Source of the DNA: Monarcha castaneiventris obscurior
Taxonomy: Eukaryota > Chordata > Aves > Passeriformes > Monarchidae
Assembly: GCA_026261815.1 (NCBI GenBank)
Contig: JAMPIT010000230.1
Span: 8,617,001 to 8,681,000, forward strand
Direction: 5' to 3'
DNA: 64,000 bases
In this document: one piece after another, positions 12,707-24,600 of the stretch
Numbering within the stretch: the first letter of the stretch is position 1
Layout: each line of letters begins with the position of its first letter
Made by a program: the position numbers and the translations under genes
The notes under the pieces: model-generated
The model's input: the letters and a program-made list of their open reading frames with translations, nothing else
The model's database searches: none
What the model was told of the DNA's origin: nothing

Positions 12707-14408
12707 TTTTATTGCCAGAAAACAATATTGTGTGAAAAACATTATTTCCCATTAGAAAAATAAACACACAAACAAACAAACAAAATCAGGTTCTCTGGAA
12801 GCCTTAAAGTGAAATTTATTTGTTTTATCAGGAAGAGGTTGAAACTGCATGATCAGAGGGCTGTGGGAATGTGCTATGCAGAGTGCTGCTATGGCACCTC
12901 TGTGCACCTCTACAAAGGTGGCTGCCTTGAATCCTTCAAGGTAGTAAAAGGGAATAAAAGGAAAGAGATTAGAAATCAGATTAGTTAATTTGAGATGTTT
13001 TCACTACATGGAAATTAAGGTGCTTCTGCCAGAGGAGAGGTTTTATAGGACAAGTTAACCAATATACAGTTTCCTTACATGTGCGTGTTTGTCTCATCAA
13101 GTGTTTGTAAGATGAAGCTTGAAAGTTTATGACAGTGTATTAAAAACACATAGACATAATTCAATGTAGAACTTTCTTGATTTTTGTTCTTTTCTTCACA
13201 TCTCAGTGAGAGAATCTATAGAAGAAAATTATTGGGCAGGATGAGCATTGAAATGTAAGTTTCTTCTGTGATAATTTGAAAATATAATATTTATGTTTTC
13301 ATATAAACCCAGTGGGTTTATGCACAGAATGGCTTCTAAAAGGAATGTCAGAAAAACCCTACTGTAACAAAGATACTAATGTATAGGTGTGAAATACTGT
13401 CCTTCTCTGGACAAAGTTTGGCCTGTTCCAGTTGCAGGATCCTGTTGTTCCCTTGTTTCCCTACCCAGCAAACTTGACCTTAACTGTGGGAGCTGATTTT
13501 TCTCCTTTAGACTTTAGACTTCACTGGCTTTTCAGAAAAAATTAACAAAGAAATTAATGTTTCACGGAAGCAAACAGACTGTAAAAATAATGAGTGCCAA
13601 AACAAAAACACGCTGAAGTGTTTTACACCTGTTTAAGCTCCATTTTAATTTCACTCTGTAGAATATGGGTTTAATTAAAATTATGCTTAAAAATAAAATT
13701 ATATAGAAAATTTTATTTTGGTCTTAAATATTATCTTTGTAAATTGCCTATGGAAAATTTTCCAAAAAAATTCTTCCAAGTGATTTTTTTTAATGGAAAA
13801 AAAATATATTATTCTAGTATTTCCTACAAGTTACCATGGTAGCAAAACGGCAATCAGTGCTACTGTAAGACTAGACTAATGTCATTCTGTGTGATTAGAT
13901 CTATTTCAAAGCAACTAGACAGTATCCATCCTAATGCTCTTAAGTTATTAAGCATTTTAATTTCATTTAAAAATAACATGCAGATTTTTAATTTCAGGAG
14001 ATAATCAGAGCCTGCTGGAGCAATGACGGTGTCTTCATTTATATTATAGAGGAGGTAAACATATGATCAAGTGAGTCAGATGAACTTAGAAGAGAAATCA
14101 AAGGCACAGAGACACAGGAAAATGTTGCCAGACAATTGCATCAGTGGCAGTTTGTTTAATTCATTTGAGACAACACAAATCACTGTCTGGAGCTGGGCCA
14201 GGCAGGCTTGCTCCTCAGAGGAGGGTGTGAATTACCTGCAACCCAGTTACAGATGCCAGAGCATTGCCTCCTCCTTTCCACAAAGCTCTCCATGAGGAGA
14301 GCACCACCACTCCTGATGGGAGGCAAGAGCTGCTCCTGTACCACCACCTCCTGTTGCAGGGCTTTGGGCAGAAGCTACTGCCTTGCAGTGCACCAGTGGC
14401 ACAAGAAG
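12707..14408. other. Unique sequence, no recognised gene
   Basis: AT-rich to about 14040, then less AT-rich up to the CR1 that begins at 14409. Overlapping frames of 60-75 codons on both strands at 14071-14449 reflect this composition, and none looks like a known protein. A 9-base inverted repeat with a one-base spacer lies at 13303-13321. A 48-bp segment with strong splice-like flanks lies at 13207-13254 (see findings). Confidence 0.55.
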
Positions 14409-14765
14409 TCATAGAATCGCAGAATGGGTTTGGTTGGAAGGAACTTTAATGATCATGTCCCAACACCCCTGCCATGGGCAAGGACACCTTCCATTAGCCC
14501 AGATTGTTCAAAGCCCCATCCAACGTGGCCTTGAACACTTCCAGGGATGAGGCATCCCCAACTTCTTTGGGAAAGGTGTTTCTGTGCCTCACCACCATCA
14601 CAGTAAATAATTTCTTCCTATTCCCTAACCCAAACCTACCCTCCATCAGTGGCCATGTAAAAAAGTCTCTCTCCCTCTTTTTTCTAAGCCCCTTTAAGCC
14701 ACCCTGTCTTCCTTTAATGGGATTTTTTGTGACTGTATTACAAGCCCGCCTTCCCTTACCCTCCA
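14409..14765 (-). mobile_element. CR1 LINE, 5'-truncated 3' end
   Basis: The plus strand opens with tcatagaatcgcagaatggg and a ttggaaggaactttaatgatcatg block, the reverse complement of a CR1 3' end, so the element runs right to left. The minus strand translates to the C-terminal tail of CR1 ORF2, including VVRHRNTFPKEV and SSLEVFK, downstream of the reverse transcriptase. Similarity is clear to about 14705 and doubtful from there to 14765. Only the tail of the protein remains, so the copy cannot move. Such 5' truncation is the rule for CR1. Confidence 0.85.
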
Positions 14766-14858
14766 TTTCAGCCATGCAGGAGGCATAACTTCTGTCAGGA
14801 ACTGAGCCTGGGGTGCACAACACTGCTGAGCCCCAGTGAGGGTTGTCCCTGTAGAGCC
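14766..14858. other. Spacer between two CR1 3' ends
   Basis: Moderately GC-rich sequence that I could not align by eye to CR1. It may be a diverged 5' part of the preceding copy or an unrelated target sequence caught between two insertions. Confidence 0.4.
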
Positions 14859-14912
14859 ATAGAATAGGTTAGGTTGAAAGGGACCTTGAAAGATCACATA
14901 GGACACTACTGG
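14859..14912 (-). mobile_element. Very short CR1 3'-end fragment
   Basis: The piece catagaataggttaggttg, followed by aaagggaccttgaaagatca, is a CR1 3' terminus in reverse orientation. Only about 50 bp is recognisable. It lies head to tail with the CR1 at 14409 and probably represents a separate, severely truncated insertion. Confidence 0.55.
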
Positions 14913-17526
14913 TCTGTTTAAACCTAGATATTGTAAAAAAGTAGTTTATGAAACTCAACTACAAATCTAGGCAAAAGCATACCAAAGTCAGGAAAATTCT
15001 CCATGGTGGGACATCTTAATGCAATAACCTCTATGCAGCACATCAAGTTACTGACTTGTTGTTTCTGGAGTTTTTTTAAGGCAGATGTTTGTCACTGTGC
15101 TTAATGTCCCCAACAGCATTTTAAGCTTGAAATACACTCAGAAAAATATCCTTAGAATGACAAAGATTAAGACATGAAGATAGAAACACACAATTGTTTT
15201 AAGGTTGTTTCATCTGCATCAGAAAGGGCAGCTCTAGTGACACTGTCATCTGCTGGTTTTCTCCATTCTGAGTAACTACACCTGGGTCCTACAAATTGGC
15301 TGAGTGACCTTCTGTTTCAGCTCCATTTTGGTATCCAAGACAGTGATGTGGGGCACAAGTACCTGCATGGCTTTCTGAAACTCCAGTGCTCAGCACAACA
15401 GAGTGACCCATGATAAATCAGAAACCTTTGCTCACTGACCCTGACTCCACATTGATGACCATGGTGTTGCTAGGAAGGAGGCAGAAGCATGGAGAAATGA
15501 AAGAAACTGTAAAGAGTTAAAACCAGATTTATTTGGTCTTGCCTTCATTTAAACTGCTGTTGTTGTCATGCTTTAATGTACTTACTTCAGGTACCATCAT
15601 TTTCAGGTCATCACAGGTTGTTTTTTCTGCTGTTTCACTTCCTGGCTGAGTACATTTACACATCAGCATCCACTTCTCAACCTTATCAGTACTTTACCCA
15701 TTTTTGCAAATATTGCCAAAATTCTTTCTTAAGCTCTAAAACTCAGAAGTATTTTGCTTGAAGTTTGCTGCTTCTATTTCAGACTTGAAGGAGGCTTTTG
15801 TGTCCAAAACATTGTCTGTTTTCTTTCCAATTAAATTGCTTGGTCTATAAAAGATATCACTTACAGGCCTTGTCCTGCTTTAAAAAAATCAGTGTGTTTC
15901 CATGTAAGTTTTAATATCAGAAGCAGTGTTGTTTCCTGTGGCAATACACAAGATAATTGTGTAATTAATGAAATTAATGTTCTTTGAGGCTCCTGCATTA
16001 GTTAAAAATCATCAATGATCAAAAAAGCAGAGATTTCTGTGTATTTATAGTATGTGTGATATACTTGTATACATTATAAAATCCTTTAGCTAACCCTCCT
16101 GAATATTTTTTCCTCTCAACACAGACACTCAAAGCCACAGGTGCTGTCCAGACAGCAGAGGTGGGATGAGTTTCAGGTTGACTGAATTCACTGCAATTTT
16201 TTGAAAAGCTGCTGCCTACAGAATGTGTGGGCAAAAGAACATTAAAGCAAGGAGACAAAAATTAAGTGTGAAAAGTGAATGGCATGAAAAATATTTGTCT
16301 GTCCCATTCACATGTGTCTGGGCAGATCTGGAAGAGAGGAAGATCTTGTCAGGCTAGGGAACGTGCAAGACCTGGTTAAAGTTTTTTCTGGCTATGGTGC
16401 CCCAAAGACTCCAGTGTCTCCCATGCTGTATCAGGCTGCAGGCTGCTCTATTTTCTCCTTTTCTGGCATTAGCAAGAAGCAAACTCTTGAAGGAACATTT
16501 TGGATGTCCTTGTATTTTTCCCAAGCCTCCTTTCTTCGTGGAAGCAACCTGACCCTTGGGTTTATATTTCTCTACAAACACAAAAAAATTACTCAGCTTA
16601 AAGGAAATTTCAAAATTATTACTAGTATGATTGGTATTGATGAAGCAGTAATACTATTTCTGCTTCACAAAATGCATGCATTAATTCATCTCTGGCTCCA
16701 AGAACTGTGTTGCTAAAAAATTTAGCTGAAGTTTTATTGAGAGGGTTTTATGACTGACAAAATGTGTATTTCATATAGTCAGGGTGTTTCTGTCACAAAT
16801 CCTGAATATTTTACTGCCAATATTCAATCTTTCAGAAAAATTAGCTCCATAAAAACAGTCATAAAGCAACAGTAAAAGGAATTTGTCTTTACATGAAAAT
16901 ATATATCTTGAAACAAATAGTTTTAAGCAAGAGGAGATTTACAAAAGCATTGCTTCACTCACCATACAATTTCTTCTTTTTTAATTATAACTGTCAGATT
17001 CTGTCTAAGACCATGAGAATTCAATTGCTTAAATACGAATTTTATAAGTATGAAAAAGGATTAAGAAAAAATAAAGACATTTCATCTAATATGAGATATT
17101 TCCTCAACTGATAATCTCAGTGATTAATGAACAAAACAACTGCATTTTCTTTCTAGGGTTTTGGGGTTTTTTTACAGACTGACAACTGTTAGCTGTCACT
17201 TTGAGGCACTGCAAAATTACATATGCCAGCTGTTCATTAAGAAGATGATTTTAAAAAACACTTGCAGCACTTTCTTTTTAAATTTGTTCCCATTTAAAGT
17301 ATTTTGTGATGCATTGTCAAAGAGACAGCTATAGGCATTATAAACATTACAAAATATCATGCTTCTCAGAAACTGATGGGTGAAACAATATGATGTAACA
17401 ATTCCAGAAGTAAAACTCCCATAGTTTTTCATATAGCACTAGTCTATTACACACTAACGTTCTATAGTGTCTTATGTTTCTAACAAAAGTAAGATATATG
17501 AAACTTTTTAAATGTATTTTGGTTAA
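14913..17526. other. Unique sequence, no recognised gene
   Basis: No repeat ends recognised. A plus-strand frame of 134 codons (16312-16716) is long for this composition but has no motif, signal peptide or similarity I can name, and no ATG context or splice support, so I do not call it a gene. The 15220-15480 stretch is somewhat less AT-rich. Confidence 0.55.
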
Positions 17527-17658
17527 GTCACAGAAACACAGACTTATAGAATGTCTTGGGTCAAAAGAGACTTTAAAAATCATCCCAAGAATGGAAACAC
17601 CTTCATTAGATCAGTTTGCTGAAAGCCTCACTCAGTCCGGTCTTGAACACTTCATGTG
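17527..17658 (-). mobile_element. CR1 LINE 3' end, diverged
   Basis: Reads as a degraded CR1 3' end in reverse orientation: tcacagaaacacagacttat, then gtcttgggtcaaaagagact, then the block that ends gtccggtcttgaacacttca. That last block corresponds to the CR1 segment just upstream of its 3' untranslated region. Several substitutions and small deletions suggest an older copy. The 5' limit is abrupt at about 17658. Confidence 0.78.
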
Positions 17659-20600
17659 TTCAAGTGTTTTATAAGTTATATTTTATAAAATTTATATTTT
17701 GATGAAGAAAATTTAATTGTTCTGCATTCAAGTAAAATGGACATCTCTGTCAAAGAAGGATTCAGATATTCAATGCACCCACACAGGTACCAAGTGAAGT
17801 CTGTTGGATGTATCTGACCATCCAGCTGGTAAATTGACAGCTATTCTGCCAAAATATACCATCTTTAGCAAAAGGAATCTGCAGTTTGCATGAAGACAAG
17901 TTCAAATCATATTCAGTGAATCATATTCAGAGTGGCATTATGGCCACTGTCATCAAGAGAACATATCTAAGTGTTCTTGAGTCAGCAGTTGTTGTGATGC
18001 TTGTGGTGGCAGTACAGATACGTTCCCCTGTAAAGCTGAACTTGACATCATCTGTAGCTGGAGTCATGTGGTCGTGTCTCCTAAATAAGTCCACTTTTTC
18101 TGCTTCTTCATATACGAGGAATAGTCCCTAAAACACATAGCTGAAATAAAGCAAAGTAACAAAACCAAAACAGCAAAAGAAAAAAAAGCATTGTTTCAAA
18201 AAAATATTTTCTCCTTTTGATATATTCTGCATTCTGAAGACAGCTAACTGAAAAATATATTTCCCTTTTCTTCTGCACATACTTAATTTCACCATTGCTT
18301 GAAAAATTTCATTTCAAGTTCTAGTTCTGTGAAAGAATAATGATCCTTTTTGTATGTATTTTGTAGATTTCCAGCCCTAGGAATTTTAAATTCTCTCTTC
18401 ACAGTGATAGAACAGCAATGGGATGATTCTAGTGTGAACTTTCCTATTTCCTTTTCTTCTTTTTTACTAACAAAACGACAGTTTAGAGGGTGACACACTT
18501 TTGAGAAGCCAGAGCTATTGGTTTCAATTCCTCCAGTGAGAGTAAAAGTCATTCCTGTTGTAGACTCTAGAATCTTCTAGACTAGGTGGACAAAAAAAAA
18601 AAAAAAAGGAAAGTCTGAAGCTCTGAAAGAAAGTACCATCTGTTCGTAAGGTAGCACTGAATGCAATTTCTGTTTCTCTGTTTGCTCTTTACTCAGGAAC
18701 TGGAACCAGCCTTGCAGTGATTTCTGTGTCCTGTTGGATTGTCTGCTGCACTGGGAACAGACAATACTGGAAAACATCAATTGCAAATGTATGCCCTTGA
18801 AAGCAGGGTTTGTTATGAATACAGGGTTGTTTTCTTTCTCTTGTGCAGGTGAATGGAAATAGTTGACTTCAAAACCTCTTTAAGATGTTCGACTATTGAA
18901 TAGGAAAAGCTGTGAAGTCCTTGTGAAAACAATGTCTTTCCAGGCACCCTTTTAATTGTAGTGACAGCAACCACAATTAGTAGAGCAGGCTGACAAAATT
19001 TCTGGAAGTGCCACATACTCACTGTTCCCTGTGTAACCCCTGAGGATTAACCAGAAAAGGGAGAGCAACTTCCTTCCCCCATACAGGAACTACCATTGTA
19101 ACATCACAGCAAAAATGAAGCAATCTCAGAGCTCAACCTTGTTCCAAAGTGGAAACTCATTTCGCTTGTTTGGACATTCTAATCACCCCAAGTAAGATTC
19201 ATAAACAATGTGCTGTGGTGTATTTGCCTTTCTGTCTTTCCTGACCCTGCTATCTGGTCATCATTTATGAACATGGATGTGTGCAAGCACGCAAACACCC
19301 CATGAAGTTTTTTCTCAAAAAATTGAGTGGGGATCAAGAGGTCCTGAAGGACTCTGGCATTTGAACTTTTAGAAAGATGAGGACCTAGAAAATGAGAGCT
19401 GACATGCATAGCAGTCATAAAATTTTTTAATACAAATCTTTCGTGTAGATGCAAGTGACACCAAGCTTTGCTGCAAAAGTAATGACATCTTATAATTTCT
19501 TTTTTTAAGGGAAAAAAGACAATTTTCTCCCGGGTGAAAACTGTGAAGACATGGTTGTGCTTCTTGTTTCCTGCTGGCTGTGTTTAGGTGATTCCCCATG
19601 CAGCACCTGTGTCTGAAGCTCCTTTCACTCTCTTTTGAGGAACCTGGGACCTAACTCTTTAATATACTTTGGTGATCTCATAACTAATGCAAAGATATTG
19701 CCATCCAAAACCTAGAGCTACTTCGGAAGAAAGTAAAGACCCCTCTGCCTCTAGTATATAAAATGCTTAACACCTGTTAATTTCTATGGTAGTTTGGCAC
19801 ATCAACACCCTTAAAACTGGTTGTTTTTTTTTTAGGTTAAAATATCTGGCTGAATTCTGTTTTCTCTCTGTAATTTTTCATTATAGTATTTTAGTTTTAT
19901 GTCCAATGTCTATTTTGTATCATTAGTGAAGGTTTTAAGACTTACCGTGCAGGTTATATTTAAATAAAGCCAGCAGAGTACAGTACTTGAAACCTTAAAG
20001 GTGGTGACTTTTGTAACCTCCCAGCTTACACAGACCATATTGCCTCCACTTGAATACCACCAAGTTATTTTAAGACAATGCGCATATGCTAAATTAATGA
20101 CCTTAATTGTAAGCAAATTTAAAATAGTTTCAAGCTTAATTTCTGCAAGTGAGAGTATTTATTTAAGGCATCAACCAAAGTTTTTCTGTTGTTTTTTTAA
20201 ATAGCTTCACAAATTGAAGGAAACATTTAAAAAAGAAGGTGATAATGTTTCCCTATTCTTGCTTCAGGCACATAAATGTTATTTCCTCTGCAATGTCATG
20301 TATTGACTATCTGAATCTTGATAAATCAGAAGATAGATTGCAGTGGAGCTCTATGTATTTAAGTATCAAGCTGATCCATAACTTTCACAGCAACCAAAAG
20401 CCATTTCTTGTCAGTGCTGTCCAGAATATATCCTGACAGTTCAGTGGGAGTTTCAGTGCCATTTATTTTCAAATCAATACTCAATTACTAAGAGGAAGAT
20501 TCACTCCCTTGCCCATTTTCAAGATGAAATTATGGACTAGAGCAATAACACTTAGTCAAGGCAAGCCACTGTCCATTAACTCATGATGCTACCAAAAAGC

Positions 20601-22125
20601 CATCGAGACACTTTATTAAAGCTCAGTCTTTTTTCAGCTTTTAATTAATCATTGTGAAAAAGGCCTTTCACATTGTGACTGATGACCAGAAAAAACAATT
20701 TTCTCCTAACTGCCTTTTAATTTCAACTCTGGGAGTGCTCATTGACTGAATCTCACAACAACCCATCAATGCTAGTTTTTAATGTGTTTTCTCCTTTGTT
20801 ATTGAGAAGAATGGAGTGGCAATGAGGCTTTGTGCTCCTCTTCATAACTCAAGTAATTGATTCAGTAAATGCCTCACATTTGCTAGTGGATAAAAAGTGC
20901 TGTCAATGTAGATAGTAGGTACTATATAAATTACTCCATTAACAGGAAATAAAGCTATTTACAATTTTTTAAAGTGTAAAGTGTAAGTGGCTTTAAAAAA
21001 AAGAAAGAAGTACTACTTCTTACATGTCTGTATGGGCTTTTTTTTTTTTGTAAATACTAGTAATAGGATATAAAGGATCAGGAAAAGATTAGCAGACTAA
21101 GGCTGCCATCCTGCAGCACTATGCCTATGTGAGTAGCCTATTGCAACCTATTCTTCTTGAAGAAGCTGAGCACTAAAGTAACTCTTGTGGAAAAACTCAA
21201 AGTACAGAAAGGCAGACAGAATATAATGCTACAAGTAGATACACTTTGTATACTACTACTGTCCTAAAACAATAATGGATACTTGGAAGACTTTTATCTT
21301 TACATATTTTATATAAAGATTTTTTTAATGTAAGCTCATGTTTTTGTACTCACTTGGATATAAAAAAACGACTCAATCAACAAGTGTTCACAAATGGTAA
21401 TATAATAAAATATATTACTTTAATATTATGAATAATGCAATAATAATGGAACAGATAACTGTATCATCAGATATGAGTGTTCTAAGACCATACTTTACAG
21501 ATTAGGTACCTTCTTAACTTTGAATCTTCAATTTTTCTGAACATATTCCTTCAGAAATACTTGTATGAAGGTAGGTCTATTGATTAAAGACCAATTGCAT
21601 TGCAAATTATGAAACATGCCATAACAAAGTGTTCTATCAAAACAATCCAGATTGATGAACCTTAACATAGACAGTGGCCTATACATGAAAAAAAAAAACC
21701 CAAACCATAAAAATGACAACAGTTAAAGAGTCTTGGTCTCATTTAGAAAGGATTATCTGTAGATATTTTCCAACACGTAAGGCACATTAATTTTCTGGCA
21801 TTGTGAAAGTAAAAGGAAAAGTTAACTATTTTATCAATGCACAGTAGAAGAATGACTGGAAATACAGGAAAGATTAACAGAAATTAAAATAAACACAGTC
21901 TATTAGTAAGGACTCAAACAGGTGAGAACCCTTTCTAAACCAGAAGGAGGGACAGCCATGGACTGCAATGGGACATGGATGAAATACAGAAAAGCCCCCT
22001 ATGTAAGGATTATTGAACACATAATCCCTGGTCCTAGTTAATCAGCAATTCCAGATTACTGTACCTTTTTTTGTAAAGATGAATAAAATTAGCTATTAGT
22101 CATGCAGTGATTTTTTGCTGGAAAT
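17659..22125. other. Unique AT-rich sequence, no recognised gene
   Basis: No transposon that I recognise. A-runs occur at 18591-18607 and near 21690. Frames are open on both strands at 17886-18131 (81 codons plus; about 62 codons minus, preceded by a pyrimidine-rich acceptor-like run ending near 18146). Neither resembles a known family. Nothing else stands out. Confidence 0.55.
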
Positions 22126-22140
22126 ATATATATATATATG
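22126..22140. repeat. Short (AT)n run
   Basis: About seven AT dinucleotides just upstream of a plus-strand CR1 fragment. It is short and of low information. Confidence 0.75.
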
Positions 22141-22159
22141 TTAGGAGAGTTTTCGTGAC

Positions 22160-22332
22160 ACTAGAACAGGTTCAACAGGGAAGCTGTGGTTCCACATAGC
22201 TGCTAGTGCAAGGCTAGGGCTTTTAGCAACCTGATCTAGTTGAACATGTTTCTGCCCATGGCATGGGGATTGGAATAAGATAATCTTTAAGGCCTTCCCA
22301 ACCCAAACCTTTCCATGATTCTGTGGTTCTCT
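22160..22332 (+). mobile_element. CR1 LINE 3' end, plus strand
   Basis: Contains gaacaggttcaacagggaag, then ttttagcaacctgatctagt, then tttctgcccatggcatgggg, and ends aacccaaacctttccatgat followed by tctgtgg. This is the usual order of a CR1 3' end read forwards. About 170 bp survives, truncated at the 5' side close to an AT repeat. Confidence 0.82.
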
Positions 22333-23437
22333 TTTATTACCCGAAGTTCTAAATTCCAGCACTATTTGTCCCAATTTGATATTCATTAAAATATAACAGA
22401 TTTTCTTTCAAAATCCACTTTTTTTACAGTTTAGTTCTACTATCCATAACAGACTGAGTATATTTTTTCAGATCAGACCTTCCCGGACATAAAGTATTAA
22501 ATAAATGGACTTCCATGTAGGAAAGTCACAGAACAGACTTGCCTGTTTGATTATCGTTACAGTGCCCCGCTCTAAACTTTGGATAAAATCTTCTGACTTC
22601 GTGATTCTCTCATTTACCGCAGAAAGCAAAAGACATTCTCATGCCCTTAATGTTGCATGTGGAAGTATTCAGTATATTGTGTGTAGTCATTTAATATTCA
22701 TTCTCCCAGTATGGAATAAGACAACTGAATGAGATTTTTCCAGATGTAGTTAATTTTATGAAGCCACATAATGCAGATCCAGAATGAACCTACCAACAAG
22801 GAAGGGTTGACTTTTGTGATATCCCAGATGATGCTGGGATTCTCAGACAGCTTGTGTGTGCAAGCAGTGATGGATTCTGCTTTTGGTGAGATCACTAGTA
22901 CCCATTACGCATCAGTGCCCTTAGAAACATCTGTGAGGAATCCATCTAAAGTTGCATTCACACAATTATTCCTGAGTTACCATGGCAATTCTCAAGAGAA
23001 TCTCTGGAAAGGATAACATTGCTGAAGTGAACTTGGACACCTTATCCTGAATTGTGAAGTTTAGAGGTCAGAAGTTCAGCATCAGGCATCATATTTAAAA
23101 AGCTTTCTCTGAACAGGAGAATCACCATTGTGTTCAGTGCCAAGGAATGTTAGAGACTAAAATATTTTTTCTGTCTTTGTTAACAAGAATCTTCACTGTT
23201 CAGTCTCTATCCTGCTTTACAGTTACATACTTTAAAGTAAAGAAAATACTCCAAAAGTTCTATTTTATTGTCAAATTCTTTGAATAAAGTAGACAAAACC
23301 AAACCCCTGCATTATATGACTGTTGGTGTATAAACCAAAATTATTAGCTGTCAAGGTGATTATTACATGTTCTTTTTCACTGTGTCTTACTTTACAACAC
23401 TTATTTAAGTATCACTAAATCACTGCTTTGTGCCATT
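22333..23437. other. Unique sequence between two CR1 copies
   Basis: I see no gene, repeat end or regulatory motif here beyond chance frames of up to 81 codons. Confidence 0.55.
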
Positions 23438-24214
23438 TCACAGAATCACAGAATAGTTGTGGCTGGAGGGTATTTCAAGAGGTCATCCAGCCCAAGCCTC
23501 TGCTCAGAGCAGGACCACCTAAAGCAGTTTGTTTATGGCTGTGTCTTACTGGTTTTGAATGTTTCCAAGGCTTGAGACTTCACAACATTTCTGGGTAACC
23601 CATTTGAAGATTTGACCACACTTACAGTAAGAAGCTTTTTCATATGTTTTTAATGTCCAACAGGAATCTCAAATTGTTTTCTGTAAAGTTGCTTTCCAAC
23701 CAGTCAGCCCATAGCCTATCCTGCTGCATGGGACTATTCTTCCCAAGGTGAAGAAGGACTTTTGTATTTTCCTTTGCTGAGCTTAATGAGAGTCCTGTCA
23801 GCCCATTTCCACAGCTTGTCAATGTCCCTCTGAATGGCAGCACAGCCACTTGGTCTATCATCCATTTTATCCCCTTTGGTATAGCCTGCAAACCTGCACT
23901 CAGCTTCACCATCCAAGTCATTAATGAAGACGTAAACCAGTGCTGGCCCCCAGTATTGACCTTGGAATATTCCACTAGTGCCTGGCATCCAGGTGGACTT
24001 CATACCTCTGATCAACCCTCTAGACCCAGCTGTTCAGACATTTTTCAGTCCGCTGCATTGTTCATCTACCAACTCTGCACTTCATTAAAGTTTGTCAATA
24101 AAGACATTATTGGTGACAGTGTTGAAAGCCTTACTAAAGTCAAGAAAAACAATATCCACTGCTCTTCCTTTACCCACCAAGCCAGTCTTTTATTGAAGAA
24201 AATTCTAAGGTTTG
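23438..24214 (-). mobile_element. Old CR1 LINE, 3' part (interrupted)
   Basis: The plus strand begins tcacagaatcacagaatagt, a CR1 3' terminus in reverse. The minus strand carries a decayed C-terminal half of the reverse transcriptase: VFINDLDGEAECRF, then GCAAIQRDIDKLWKWADR. At the catalytic box, where CR1 has FADDTK, this copy reads FAGYTKGDK, so the metal-binding aspartate pair is gone. A deletion near 23640-23690 joins the 3' untranslated part to the coding part. Similarity resumes after 24277, so this is one copy split by a later insertion. Confidence 0.86.
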
Positions 24215-24277
24215 TCATAGAATCATAGATTCTTTTAAGTTGGGAAAAACCTATAAGATCATCAAGTCCAAACAACG
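24215..24277 (-). mobile_element. Tiny CR1 3' end nested in older CR1
   Basis: The run tcatagaatcatagattctt, followed by cctataagatcatcaagtcc, is a complete-looking CR1 3' terminus of a different subfamily type from the host copy. It is only about 60 bp long and falls exactly where the host CR1 alignment breaks. It is therefore a later, extremely truncated insertion in the same orientation. Confidence 0.75.
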
Positions 24278-24600
24278 GTGAGGTGTGATTTTCCCTTTGT
24301 GAAACTACCCTGACTACTCCCAGTCATCACTTCCCCTTTATACATTTCGGAATTGTATTCAAAATTATTCATTCCACCATCATCCCCAGTATCATGGTAG
24401 GCTGACAAGCCCATAGTTTTCCTGTCTTCCTTATTGCCCTTGTTGAATGCAGGCGGGATGTTTATTTTTTTCCAGTCTTTGGGAACCCTCCCCAGTTGCC
24501 ATAACTTTTCAAAGCCAATCAAAAATGGCGTTCAGTGACACTGGCCAACAGTTTCACTACTTGCTGTAGATAGTTTAGACTGAAGTTGATGAAGACCATA
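24278..24600 (-). mobile_element. Old CR1 LINE, 5' continuation after nested insertion
   Basis: Continues the CR1 interrupted at 24214: the plus strand reads ttttccctttgtgaaactac, then ctgactactcccagtcatca. The minus strand encodes GRVPKDWKKINIPPAFNKGN, which corresponds to the conserved region upstream of the reverse transcriptase core. Similarity fades after about 24565. Frames are broken by stops and indels. Confidence 0.8.

Noticed and set aside
13303..13321. Nine-base inverted repeat with one-base spacer
   Set aside because: Short palindromes of this size occur by chance in AT-rich DNA, and no hairpin precursor or element end surrounds it.
16312..16716. 134-codon plus-strand frame
   Set aside because: No motif, similarity, splice support or conservation evidence; the frame starts at an ordinary ATG and its composition follows the local DNA.
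17886..18146. Frames open on both strands beside an acceptor-like run
   Set aside because: No matching donor and no known similarity; both strands being open points to composition.
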